A stretch of DNA of 12,163 nucleotides, taken from NCBI GenBank assembly GCA_007129635.1, contig SKVE01000682.1, forward strand, positions 1-12,163, read 5' to 3'. Below, one piece after another: positions 1 through 7,138 of the stretch (positions are counted from its first letter, which is position 1; each line of letters starts with the position of its first letter). Under the pieces are notes generated by a model that saw only the letters and a program-made list of their open reading frames with translations, searched no databases and was not told the origin of the DNA. Both the position numbers and the translations under genes were made by a program. Origin of the DNA: Planctomycetaceae bacterium (GTDB lineage Bacteria > Planctomycetota > Planctomycetia > Pirellulales > Pirellulaceae).

Positions 1-789
1 CTGGCCGTGACGCTGGGCTATGGGAAAGTCTGCGGATTACTGGGCAAACAGTTCACTCATCTGATGATTATCGTTAGTGCGGCCACCTTGCTGTGGGGGT
101 TGGTGTGCGCGACATTTTTCGGCGTCAAATTGTATACGCCGTTGATCGACGTCAGTTTGGAGGAATCATCCCGAAATTTCTTGATGTTGTTAAGCTTTTG
201 GATGGGAGCGATCCATCTGAGCACCGCCCAGCTTTGGCGTGCCGTCCGGATGTTCCCCAACCAGCAATTCGTCAACCGCGTCGGCTGGATGATTTTCATC
301 TGGGGAATGCTGGGCGTCGTGCTGCATTTCGTGTTGAACTGGCCCTTCAACTGGCAAACACCTTGGCCCTATCTGATGATTGTGGGGGCCGTGCTAGTGA
401 TAGGCTTCGCGTACCCCAAGCTCTGGTGGGTTAAGCGTCTGCTGCTGGGCGTGGCCGATTTTCCGCTCTCGATGCTCTCGACGTTCTCCGATGTGATCAG
501 CTACGTGCGGCTGATGGCCGTCGGATTGGCCAGCAGCGTGCTGGCGGAAAGCTTTAACAACATGGCCATGGCTGTGGTCAGCGAAGGGGGTGGCATCATC
601 CAATGGCCGCTGATGATCGTCATTTTGTTTTTCGGGCACAGCTTGAATCTTTGCTTGGCTATGATCGCCATGTTCGCACACGGTGTGCGGTTGAATATGC
701 TCGAGTTCTGTAACAACCTCGGCATGCAATGGACGGGATATCAGTACCATCCCTTCTCACAACGAACCACTCAGGAGTATCAGACATGA
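1..789 (+). CDS. ntpI: V-type ATP synthase subunit I (V0 a-subunit), C-terminal part; 5' end outside window
   Basis: This is the membrane stator subunit of a V/A-type rotary ATPase. With the K ring it forms the ion path across the cytoplasmic membrane. The reading frame is open from base 1, so the cytoplasmic N-terminal half lies upstream; an internal GTG at 7 is not a credible start. The visible 262 residues are mostly hydrophobic helices. The diagnostic stretch is SDVISYVRLMAVGLASS, whose Arg (codon 508-510) corresponds to the essential proton-path arginine of the family. A second family signature follows near the C-terminus, MFAHGVRLNMLEF, ending in a GYQYHPF tail. The stop codon (787-789) overlaps the ATG of the K subunit as ATGA, so the two are translationally coupled within an ATPase operon. 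Whether it pumps H+ or Na+, or synthesises ATP, cannot be read here. Confidence 0.93.
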   Translation: MAVTLGYGKVCGLLGKQFTHLMIIVSAATLLWGLVCATFFGVKLYTPLIDVSLEESSRNFLMLLSFWMGAIHLSTAQLWRAVRMFPNQQFVNRVGWMIFIWGMLGVVLHFVLNWPFNWQTPWPYLMIVGAVLVIGFAYPKLWWVKRLLLGVADFPLSMLSTFSDVISYVRLMAVGLASSVLAESFNNMAMAVVSEGGGIIQWPLMIVILFFGHSLNLCLAMIAMFAHGVRLNMLEFCNNLGMQWTGYQYHPFSQRTTQEYQT

Positions 790-1304
790 TAGGGTACGCG
801 GCGTTTTGTGGATTATTTATGGTTGGTTTGCCGGTTCTGTTCGGCTGGGCGGACTTCTTCGGCCAAATGGGTAGCGTCTTGGCCTTGGGAATGGCTGCCG
901 CTGGAAGCGCGATCGGGTTGGGCTTGGCCGGTCAGGCAGCCGCTGGCGCCTGGGCGAAAGAAGCCCGCGCCGGGCGGAACTTGAACTTTACCTATATCAT
1001 CCTTACCGGGATGCCCATCAGCCAGACGCTGTACGCCCTGATCATCATGAACAACATGAGCACGGCGGTGGCCAATGGTGATTTCGGTACCGGGCAGTTC
1101 GGCTTGTTGTTCGGGATCGGTTTAGGAACGGGCATGGCGGAAATGCTTTCGGCCTGGATGCAGGGCATGGTCGGCGCGGCCGGAATCCGAGCGCTCAGCG
1201 ACGGAGAAGGGAAAGTGTTCGCCTTCGTGATCATCGCCATGGGTATCGTCGAAACGGTCGGTATCTTCGCGATGGTGTTCCTCCTGGGCATGATCCCCTC
1301 GTAA
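786..1304 (+). CDS. ntpK: V-type ATP synthase subunit K (proteolipid c-ring, double hairpin)
   Basis: This is the rotor-ring proteolipid of the V-ATPase, 172 aa. The start at 786 is chosen because AGGAG (773-777) sits 8 nt upstream and the ATG overlaps the ntpI stop; an ATG at 729 in the same frame lies inside ntpI and has no comparable site. Two homologous Gly/Ala-rich hairpins are visible, about residues 28-92 and 103-170. In the second, IVETVGIF carries the ion-binding Glu156. In the first, the equivalent place is Gln80 in PISQTLYALII. This one-carboxylate-per-double-hairpin pattern is typical of V-type K subunits. Residues 1-25 form an extra hydrophobic segment before the first hairpin that shorter bacterial homologues seem to lack; it may be a fifth membrane helix or a signal-like leader. 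A hairpin terminator follows about 50 nt downstream, so this is probably the last gene of its operon. Confidence 0.93.
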   Translation: MIGYAAFCGLFMVGLPVLFGWADFFGQMGSVLALGMAAAGSAIGLGLAGQAAAGAWAKEARAGRNLNFTYIILTGMPISQTLYALIIMNNMSTAVANGDFGTGQFGLLFGIGLGTGMAEMLSAWMQGMVGAAGIRALSDGEGKVFAFVIIAMGIVETVGIFAMVFLLGMIPS

Positions 1305-1356
1305 GCGAACGACGGCCTCGTTCATCCGCGAACGCTGGGCCGCACGATTGATCACC

Positions 1357-1425
1357 AGGGCGAATGAGACGGACAGGATCGCAGGTTCCTTGCATCCTGA
1401 GGGTCTCATTCGCCCTGTTTTCTTT
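1357..1425 (+). terminator. Rho-independent terminator after ntpK
   Basis: A perfect 14-bp inverted repeat, AGGGCGAATGAGAC (1357-1370) and its complement (1403-1416), encloses an inner imperfect stem (CAGGAT at 1374-1379 with ATCCTG at 1394-1399). It is followed by GTTTTCTTT. Its position 53 nt after the ntpK stop fits the end of the ATPase operon. Confidence 0.8.
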
Positions 1426-1452
1426 CCTTGCGCTGCTTTCGCCGGATGACGG

Positions 1453-1481
1453 TTGCCGAACCCGGCGTCGCTGGGTATGAT
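1453..1481 (+). promoter_or_regulatory. Candidate sigma70-type promoter for feoAB
   Basis: TTGCCG (1453-1458) and TATGAT (1476-1481) are separated by 17 nt. They match the -35 consensus at 4 of 6 and the -10 consensus at 5 of 6 positions. They lie between the ATPase terminator and feoA, with a predicted start of transcription near 1488. This is by-eye matching only; start sites in this phylum are poorly defined by consensus. Confidence 0.35.
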
Positions 1482-1495
1482 AACGGTATTGTTTC

Positions 1496-1510
1496 TGAGA
1501 TACAGTATCA
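1496..1510 (+). promoter_or_regulatory. Candidate Fur-type operator upstream of feoAB
   Basis: TGAGATACAGTATCA matches the 7-1-7 Fur consensus TGATAATnATTATCA at 10 of 14 positions, with the right half nearly complete. It contains a perfect 11-bp palindrome, GATAC-A-GTATC, at 1499-1509. It lies just downstream of the candidate promoter, where a bound repressor would block transcription. Iron repression of feoAB is common, which makes the call plausible. Another metal regulator could use the same dyad. Confidence 0.35.
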
Positions 1511-1595
1511 CTAATGCCGTCGTGTGGGTTGGCCCCAGGGCAAATCGCGGTGGCCAGTGGTCGATTCGCTTCGTTTTTTGTTTGGAATCTGTACC

Positions 1596-1832
1596 GTGAG
1601 CGCATTTCTTCCCCTGTTCCGGTTGGCGGCTGGCCAAATCGGTGAAATCGAGTCGATTTCGGGTGAGCCCAGTCAGGTCCATCGACTTCACGAACTGGGC
1701 TTGTACCAAGGGATCAAGGTCACCATGATCCGCTCGGGAACGCCTTGTGTGATCCGTCTGGCAGGCCATAAGTTGTGTTTTCGGCAGAACGACGGCCTGG
1801 ACATTCAAGTTCGCCCGTTAGCGGGGATCTAG
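1596..1832 (+). CDS. feoA: FeoA, small SH3-like partner of the Fe(II) transporter
   Basis: FeoA is a small cytoplasmic protein that works with FeoB in ferrous iron import. From the GTG at 1596 it is 78 aa, the usual family length. The frame stays open upstream to a GTG at 1524, but the residues that would be added are not FeoA-like, so the later start is preferred; GGAA at 1583-1586 is only a weak ribosome site. The body reads as a FeoA/SH3 barrel: LRLAAGQIGEIESISG-type opening (here FRLAAGQIGEIESI), the RLHELGLYQGIKVTMI motif typical of the family, and a final VIRLAGHKLCFRQNDGLDI strand pair. The stop TAG is followed directly by the feoB ATG with no gap, so translation is coupled. Confidence 0.85.
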   Translation: MSAFLPLFRLAAGQIGEIESISGEPSQVHRLHELGLYQGIKVTMIRSGTPCVIRLAGHKLCFRQNDGLDIQVRPLAGI

Positions 1833-4130
1833 ATGTCCAGCGCTGTGGAAACCCGAGCGGGATCGCGGACGGTCACTATCGCGCTGCTCGGTAACCCGAA
1901 CACGGGCAAGTCCACGCTGTTCAATGCACTGGCGGATGTTCGACAGCATGTCGGCAACTATCCGGGCGTAACCGTGGAAAAAAAGATCGGCCATGTCCTG
2001 GTGGATGGCCAACGGTTCGCTCTGGTCGATTTGCCTGGAACCTACAGTTTGGCGCCGCGTTCGCCGGACGAGATGGTGACAGTCGACGTGCTGTTGGGTC
2101 GGCAGACCGACGTCGCGGCCCCCGACGTGATCCTATGTGTCGTGGACGCCAGCAAACTGGAACGGAATCTCTATCTGGTCAGCCAGGCCATCGAACTGGG
2201 CTTACCGACGGTGGTGGTCCTGAACAAGATGGACGTGGCTTCCGAACATGGGATCGAGCTGGATCTTGCGTTGCTGCAGAAGAGACTGGGCGTTCCGGTG
2301 ATTCCGTTGCAGGCGGATCGGCGCATCGGGCTGGAGTCGCTGAAGCAGGAGCTTCCGCAAGTGATCGAGCAGACCTCGATCGCGTCGGAGTTACCGTTCC
2401 CCGACGCCTTTCGTCAAGAGGTCGTGCGGCTGCAAAGCGATCTTCAGGACGCGTCGTCCCAGGCCGGATCGGGGGCGACGTTGCCTCGTTATCTGGTCGA
2501 GCGTTTGTTGCTGGACCAAGGTGGTTATGTAGAACAGGCCGATCTACCCGGAGTGACAAGTGCGGTGTTGGAACGGGTGAGCGAAGCTCGGGCCAGGTTG
2601 GCCAACGCGGGATTTCCGGTCCCGGCTGTCGAGGCCAAGACGCGGTACCAGTGGGTGGCGCAGATGCTGGATGGCGCCGTGGTCAGCCGATCCGACGACC
2701 GAATCACACTGACCGACCGCCTGGACCAATGGTTGATGCATCGCGTTTGGGGAACTGCCCTCTTCATCGCCGTGATGGTTGTCGTCTTCCAGTCGATCTT
2801 TACGTGGGCGATACCACTGATGGATTTGATCGAGAAAGTGATCGGCTGGCTGAGCGGATCGATTTCAGCCGTCATGGCTGAAGGCGCGTTGCGATCTCTG
2901 CTGGCCGACGGGGTGTTAGCAGGGGTGGGCAGCGTGCTGGTATTTTTGCCACAGATCCTGATCCTGTTTTTCTTCATCGCGCTGCTGGAAGAATGTGGCT
3001 ACATGGCGCGAGCCGCCTACCTGATGGACCGATTGATGTACCGGGTTGGGTTGAGTGGGAAATCGTTCATCCCGCTGCTGTCTTCGTTCGCCTGTGCCGT
3101 GCCGGGGATCATGTCGACTCGGGTCATCGAAGACCGCCGGGACCGTCTGGTCACGATCCTGGTCGCACCGTTGATGACTTGCAGCGCCCGTCTGCCCGTT
3201 TACACGCTGTTGATCGCTGCCTTTATCCCCGACCAGCGTTGGCTGGGCGGTTGGCTGGGCCTGCAGGGAATGACGATGCTGGCGCTGTACCTGCTGGGGA
3301 TGGTCACGGCCGTGCTGGCCGCCTGGCTGTTCAAACGCACGCTTCTACGCGGCCAGACCCCCGCCTTTATCATGGAATTGCCTCATTACCGATTCCCCTC
3401 GCTGCGGACCGTCGTCCGTCGCATGCTGGAAAACGGCTGGGCCTTCCTCAGCGGCGCTGGCACGTTGATCCTGGTCGTCGCCATCCTGGTCTGGGCGGCA
3501 GCTTACTTCCCGCACCCTCCCGAACTGGGCAGCCAAGTACGAGCTGGCTACGCGGAACAACTGGCTGCGCTGGAGCAACGCGAGCAGGGCTTGCAGGACC
3601 AGGACGATCTGTCCGAGGACCAGCGCCAGGCGGCGTTGGACCAATTGCTCGAAGAGCGGGGCGAACTGCGAGCGGAAATCTCGTCGGCGGTTGCTGCGGC
3701 CTACATGGAGCAGAGTTATTTAGCACGAGCCGGGTATTTCATCGAACCGGTGGTACGGCCTTTGGGCTGGGATTGGCGGATCGGTTGTGCCGTCATCGCC
3801 TCGTTCCCAGCTCGTGAAGTCGTCGTGGGCACGTTAGGCGTCATCTACCATCTGGGCGAAGGCGAAGACGAAACCTCTGAATCGCTCCGCGAGACGCTGC
3901 GCTCCGCCACCTGGCCGGGGACCGAACGCAAGGTCTTCAACGTCCCCGTGGCCTTATCGCTGATGGTCTTTTTCGCCCTATGCGCTCAATGCGCGGCCAC
4001 CTTGGCCATCATCCGCCGCGAGACCAACAGTTGGGCCTGGCCCATCTTTACCTTCGTCTACATGACCTCGCTGGCCTATGTCGGAGCCCTGATTACCTAC
4101 CAAACCGGAATGCTGTTCGTCGGCGGTTAA
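1833..4130 (+). CDS. feoB: FeoB, Fe(II) transporter with N-terminal GTPase domain
   Basis: This inner-membrane ferrous iron transporter has 765 aa. The N-terminal G domain shows G1 GNPNTGKST (20-28), G2 Thr47 in NYPGVT, G3 DLPG (66-69) and G4 NKMD (131-134). The G5 position reads PLQADRRIG rather than the usual S-A form. A helical spacer (about 190-290) precedes the membrane domain. There the first gate motif is FACAVPGIMSTR with Cys421, and the second is MTCSARLPVYTL with Cys450; both match the conserved FeoB pore regions. Residues about 571-624 form a hydrophilic, Glu/Gln/Leu-rich, probably coiled-coil insertion just before the last conserved block (FIEPVVRPLGWDWRIG and FPAREVVVGTLG). No FeoC follows. 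The next gene converges from the opposite strand. Confidence 0.96.
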   Translation: MSSAVETRAGSRTVTIALLGNPNTGKSTLFNALADVRQHVGNYPGVTVEKKIGHVLVDGQRFALVDLPGTYSLAPRSPDEMVTVDVLLGRQTDVAAPDVILCVVDASKLERNLYLVSQAIELGLPTVVVLNKMDVASEHGIELDLALLQKRLGVPVIPLQADRRIGLESLKQELPQVIEQTSIASELPFPDAFRQEVVRLQSDLQDASSQAGSGATLPRYLVERLLLDQGGYVEQADLPGVTSAVLERVSEARARLANAGFPVPAVEAKTRYQWVAQMLDGAVVSRSDDRITLTDRLDQWLMHRVWGTALFIAVMVVVFQSIFTWAIPLMDLIEKVIGWLSGSISAVMAEGALRSLLADGVLAGVGSVLVFLPQILILFFFIALLEECGYMARAAYLMDRLMYRVGLSGKSFIPLLSSFACAVPGIMSTRVIEDRRDRLVTILVAPLMTCSARLPVYTLLIAAFIPDQRWLGGWLGLQGMTMLALYLLGMVTAVLAAWLFKRTLLRGQTPAFIMELPHYRFPSLRTVVRRMLENGWAFLSGAGTLILVVAILVWAAAYFPHPPELGSQVRAGYAEQLAALEQREQGLQDQDDLSEDQRQAALDQLLEERGELRAEISSAVAAAYMEQSYLARAGYFIEPVVRPLGWDWRIGCAVIASFPAREVVVGTLGVIYHLGEGEDETSESLRETLRSATWPGTERKVFNVPVALSLMVFFALCAQCAATLAIIRRETNSWAWPIFTFVYMTSLAYVGALITYQTGMLFVGG

Positions 4131-4141
4131 TGTCTCGCAGA

Positions 4142-4217
4142 AGGGGGCCGGAGTCGTTTTCGGATCACCCGCTTCCCATGTGGTTCATCGTCGGCCGAAA
4201 ACGACTCCCGACCCCCT
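4142..4217. repeat. Long inverted repeat after feoB (REPIN-like or bidirectional terminator)
   Basis: GGAGTCGTTTTCGG (4150-4163) is the exact complement of CCGAAAACGACTCC (4195-4208). The arms extend outward through AGGGGG (4142-4147) and CCCCCT (4212-4217), with only a 2- versus 3-nt mismatch between the blocks. The spacer is 31 nt. There is no T-run after either arm, so an intrinsic terminator is not obvious. The shape, two long arms with flanking G-runs and a spacer, resembles REPIN elements. It is single-copy in this window. Confidence 0.6.
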
Positions 4218-4299
4218 GGCCCTGAAATTTCGGGAGTCATGGTGCTGATACCTCCCATCAACCCCATACCTCTCCTAGCGCGGCTCGACCGCAACCCGA

Positions 4300-4325
4300 G
4301 TAGAACGGAATTCATTCCGTTCTAC
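4300..4325. repeat. Perfect 12-bp inverted repeat in feoB/pfkA convergent gap
   Basis: GTAGAACGGAAT (4300-4311) and ATTCCGTTCTAC (4314-4325) are separated by 2 nt. It sits between two convergent genes and could fold as a hairpin in either transcript. No T-tract follows, so a terminator role is only possible. It abuts the next palindrome without a gap. Confidence 0.75.
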
Positions 4326-4352
4326 AACATGCGCGCACCGTGCGCGCATGTT
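4326..4352. repeat. Perfect 13-bp GC-rich inverted repeat adjoining the previous one
   Basis: AACATGCGCGCAC (4326-4338) and GTGCGCGCATGTT (4340-4352) surround a single central C. It starts at the base after the preceding palindrome ends. Its high stability and position 52 nt beyond the pfkA stop suggest a bidirectional transcription end or mRNA 3' stabiliser for feoB and pfkA. Protein binding is also possible. Confidence 0.75.
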
Positions 4353-4404
4353 ACGACCGAAGACTCTAAGCCCTATTCTTTATGCCCCCACCCTCAAATC
4401 CGAA

Positions 4405-5709
4405 TTACCCGCACCACCTTGGTTGGCCCGTAGCGCTGAGCACCGCCATCCACAGGTCGCTTTGCAGATCCAGTTGCCGCTTGTGCGAGGTCACGGTGGT
4501 CAGCGGCACGTGGATCAATTCGTTGTGCAGCAGGCCGATCAGCGTGTCGGTGCGGCCTGCCATGCCGGCGTGTGCCGCGAAACGGCCCATCTGATTGGCA
4601 AGGATCCGGTCCCAAGTGTTCGCCGGCACGCTCCGGATGACGTAACTGGGGTCGATGTACTTGACGCTCACCGGCACGCCGATGCCCGTGAAGTAGTTCT
4701 TGATGCGATGGCACAGGAAGACCCCGATGTCCTCGAATCGGACGTTTCCCGACACGTCGCGTTGGACATTTGCTTCGGGATCGGCAGCCAGATGTTGGCC
4801 GGCGCCTTCGGCCACGACGATCAGCGCATGACCGCGACGCTGCATCCGGTGCCGCAGCATTTCCAACAGACCCTCGTCGCCGTCCAGCGGGAACGGGACT
4901 TCCGGAACGAGCACGAAATTCGCTTCGTCGCTGGCGATCGACGCGCCGGCGGCGATGAATCCCGCATGACGTCCCATCAGCTTGACCACGGCGATCCCGT
5001 TCAACGCTCCCTTCGCCTCGACGTGCGCGCCGCGCAGGATCCTCTCCGCCTCCTGCAGACTGGTCTGGTACCCGAACGTCATCCAGACGAACGGAATATC
5101 ATTATCAATCGTTTTGGGAATACCGATGACCGATATCGGCAATCCGCGCCGATCGATCTCCTCACTGATCGCGTGCGCGCCTCGCTGCGTCCCGTCGCCG
5201 CCGATGCAGAACAGAATGTCGATCCCTTGATTCTTGAGGAAATCGACGACGACCGGCGGCTGTTGGGGACCTCGCGAGGTTCCCAGGACCGTGCCGCCCA
5301 GTTTATCGATGTCTTCCACGAACTCACGCGTCAATTCGATCGGCGCTTGTCCGACGGCAGGATTCAGGCCTTGGTAGCCGTCGCGGATTCCCAGGATTCG
5401 TGAGACCCCGTAGTTGTGCTTTAACTCCGAATAAACCGCGCGGATCACATTATTCAGTCCCGGCGAAAGACCGCCGCAGGTGACGATGGCTGCCGTGGTG
5501 CGGGCCGGCTCGAAAAAGACCATGGGTCGCGGCCCAGCCTCTTCGAACGACAGATCAGCCTCATCCATCGGTACGTCGCTTCCGATCTTGTCGTGATAGC
5601 GAACCCGATTATTTTCATTGGCAAAAACCACCCTTTTCGACCCCTGAAGCGGGGAAGGAATGCGGCATGGTCCCAAGGTTTTCACCAGCAGTTGATCCTG
5701 AGTCAGCAT
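4405..5709 (-). CDS. pfkA: ATP-dependent 6-phosphofructokinase, long (clade X-like) type
   Basis: This cytoplasmic glycolytic enzyme phosphorylates fructose 6-phosphate to the 1,6-bisphosphate. It has 434 aa, longer than the roughly 320-aa classical bacterial enzyme because of an N-terminal extension of about 70 residues. The nucleotide loop is GGDGTQRGA (170-178); Gly at the position where PPi enzymes have Asp argues for ATP. The catalytic loop is PKTIDND (198-204) with Asp202, and the substrate region is MGRHAGF (245-251). GGDGT with PKTIDND is the combination seen in plant, trypanosomatid and spirochaete ATP-PFKs. The start at 5709 is backed by GGGAGG (5715-5720) 5 nt away. A TACAAT at 5764-5769 (- strand) could be a -10 box, but no good -35 is seen. 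PPi use cannot be fully excluded from sequence. Confidence 0.9.
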   Translation of the reverse strand: MLTQDQLLVKTLGPCRIPSPLQGSKRVVFANENNRVRYHDKIGSDVPMDEADLSFEEAGPRPMVFFEPARTTAAIVTCGGLSPGLNNVIRAVYSELKHNYGVSRILGIRDGYQGLNPAVGQAPIELTREFVEDIDKLGGTVLGTSRGPQQPPVVVDFLKNQGIDILFCIGGDGTQRGAHAISEEIDRRGLPISVIGIPKTIDNDIPFVWMTFGYQTSLQEAERILRGAHVEAKGALNGIAVVKLMGRHAGFIAAGASIASDEANFVLVPEVPFPLDGDEGLLEMLRHRMQRRGHALIVVAEGAGQHLAADPEANVQRDVSGNVRFEDIGVFLCHRIKNYFTGIGVPVSVKYIDPSYVIRSVPANTWDRILANQMGRFAAHAGMAGRTDTLIGLLHNELIHVPLTTVTSHKRQLDLQSDLWMAVLSATGQPRWCG

Positions 5710-5785
5710 GTTTTCCTCCCGTGAGTAATCGGCCCTGCAGCTACCAATCTTCGAATTCGCACCATTGTACTCGTTGCTCTTAAAG

Positions 5786-5909
5786 CCAAAAAGGACAAGC
5801 TAAAAAGGACAGGCATTGTTTGGCAATGCCAAAAAGGCCAAAAAGGACAGGCATGTTTTGTGCGGAGGTCCGATTTTTTTGATTTTGCAAGAAGATGGTA
5901 TTTCAATGT
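5786..5909 (+). repeat. REP-like repeat cluster downstream of the RAYT gene
   Basis: This cluster has one perfect copy of AAAAGGACAGGCATT (5803-5817), one 14-base copy (5841-5854), and a degenerate copy, AAAAGGACAAGC (5789-5800). The perfect copy runs into a 7-bp hairpin, GGCATTG (5812-5818) with CAATGCC (5824-5830). From 5841 the sequence lines up without gaps with the element starting at 9781, with about 40 of 60 bases identical by hand count. It therefore looks like a decayed full unit lacking its right arm. The rest of this 360-nt gap holds the pfkA leader and no gene I can support. Confidence 0.8.
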
Positions 5910-6069
5910 GTCATGAGTGCCTGGCTCGAAGGTCTTTAGACACAGAGGATTTGGCGTGGCGCATCGGTAGTGCGGTGGATTGACGAAGACGAGCGTGAAA
6001 CGAGCGAACCCGATCAAATTCGGGCGTCTGGATAACGAAGACGTAGGATGGAAGACTCGATGACCGGGC
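5910..6069. other. Gene-free stretch between repeat cluster and RAYT stop
   Basis: I see no coding signal here. It holds a 5-bp hairpin, CCCGA (6009-6013) with TCGGG (6020-6024), and a 9-nt direct repeat, ACGAAGACG (5983-5991 and 6034-6042). These could be part of the 3' flank that travels with the RAYT gene. There is no T-run to mark a terminator. Confidence 0.4.
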
Positions 6070-7104
6070 TCAGGCAGGCGAAGCGGCCACGTTGTCCAGG
6101 TGATGGACGCCTCGCTGCTGGGCGATCTGGCGTAACCGCTGCCGATCCGTACTGAAATAGCTGCCCATTAACCGCGTTTTTCCCAACAGCCGCTGAATCC
6201 GCTGCCCCCACACTTCGTCGCTGGTTCCCAAGCGGTCCAGGATCGAAGCCAACTCGCGGCTCACCCGTGCTTTGCCCTGGCGGCACAACCGGCTGGTGTA
6301 GTCGACCAGCAATAGATAACTACCCAACGAGAAGCCCTCGAGCAGCCCTTCGCGTTGCGAACCCTCACGGCGCCGGTCTTCGATCGGGCACAGCCACAGA
6401 TCCTCTTCCACCGCCCCCGCAGCGCGGCTGCCCGCGACACTGCCACTGGCCGCCGCCTTCAAGTCTTTGAGTTTCCCTCGAGCCGCGGCATGCTGCACTC
6501 GCTGATGCACCGACGTGTGCGGGCTCGTCTCCGGCGTGGCCGCCAACCCGGCCGCCACGGGATTCAGGTCGATATACGCACAAGTGGCCAGCAACGCTTC
6601 GTCGTCCAGAATGGCAATCGACTTGAAACGCGCCTCCCAAAAGGCGCCTTTGCAGTCATCTTCCTTGTTTGCCAGGCGGGCCAGGGGCTCCTTCAAGGCC
6701 TTCATGAACCAGCCCAAGTTACTCAGCCGTGCGCGTAAGACCTCCACACGTTGCTCGTCGCTGGCCAGATCCTCGATCCTGGCCTGGGGCACTTCGAGCA
6801 CCTGTCCGTCGGCCGACTTGGGCGGATACGCCAACAACCACCGCCGGACGACATCCTCGGCCGACCAGTCGTTGGCGGCGTCCGGGTCCAACCGCACCAA
6901 GACGTGCAGGTGGTTGTCCATGACGGCGAAGCCACAAACGCTCACGGCGAAGGCGCCGGAGAGTGTCTGCAAGCGGTCTTCGATCCACTGCTTGCGGTGC
7001 TCAGAACCCTCGCCCAAAAGCAGTGCTTTTCTGGTACAGCGGGAAATACAGTGATAGTAACGAGTTACGTTTACGTCCACGAGTTGGCTTCGAGCTGTAG
7101 TCAT
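6070..7104 (-). CDS. REP-associated tyrosine transposase (RAYT), Y1/HUH nuclease family
   Basis: This is a single-strand DNA endonuclease of the IS200-like Y1 superfamily, the type usually immobile and linked to dispersed REP repeats. It has 344 aa. The start at 7104 is preferred to an in-frame ATG at 7170 because AGGAGG (7111-7116) lies 6 nt upstream and the extra codons fall inside repeat DNA. The opening TRYYHCISRC is typical. The metal-binding HUH motif is His65-Leu-His67 in MDNHLHVLV. GAFWEARFKS (154-163) and YIDLNPVAAG (177-186) are RAYT signatures, with Tyr177 the expected nucleophile. All catalytic residues are present, so it appears intact. Residues about 190-344 form a long C-terminal extension with no motif I recognise. 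It is flanked on both sides by inverted clusters of one 15-bp repeat, its likely partner. Confidence 0.9.
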   Translation of the reverse strand: MTTARSQLVDVNVTRYYHCISRCTRKALLLGEGSEHRKQWIEDRLQTLSGAFAVSVCGFAVMDNHLHVLVRLDPDAANDWSAEDVVRRWLLAYPPKSADGQVLEVPQARIEDLASDEQRVEVLRARLSNLGWFMKALKEPLARLANKEDDCKGAFWEARFKSIAILDDEALLATCAYIDLNPVAAGLAATPETSPHTSVHQRVQHAAARGKLKDLKAAASGSVAGSRAAGAVEEDLWLCPIEDRRREGSQREGLLEGFSLGSYLLLVDYTSRLCRQGKARVSRELASILDRLGTSDEVWGQRIQRLLGKTRLMGSYFSTDRQRLRQIAQQRGVHHLDNVAASPA

Positions 7105-7110
7105 CACGAA

Positions 7111-7116
7111 TCCTCC
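7111..7116 (-). promoter_or_regulatory. Ribosome binding site fixing the RAYT start
   Basis: AGGAGG on the - strand, 6 nt before the ATG at 7102-7104. It is a perfect Shine-Dalgarno match and rules against the longer reading frame that begins at 7170. Confidence 0.8.
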
Positions 7117-7138
7117 TATTGGGAAATGCAACATCAGT

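Noticed and set aside
2993..3817. A 274-aa + strand frame within feoB
   Set aside because: It is a different-frame shadow of the conserved FeoB membrane domain.
4348..5403. A 351-aa + strand open frame opposite pfkA
   Set aside because: It is fully antisense to a clear phosphofructokinase with intact motifs, is rich in Arg/His/Asp as expected of a shadow frame, and has no family signature.
5863..5880. CGGAGGTCCG followed by seven T's as a terminator
   Set aside because: The stem is only 4 bp with a 2-nt loop, and no + strand gene ends just upstream.
5703..6017. A 104-aa - strand frame upstream of pfkA
   Set aside because: It spans the repeat cluster, contains repeat-derived peptides, has no ribosome site seen and no recognisable domain.
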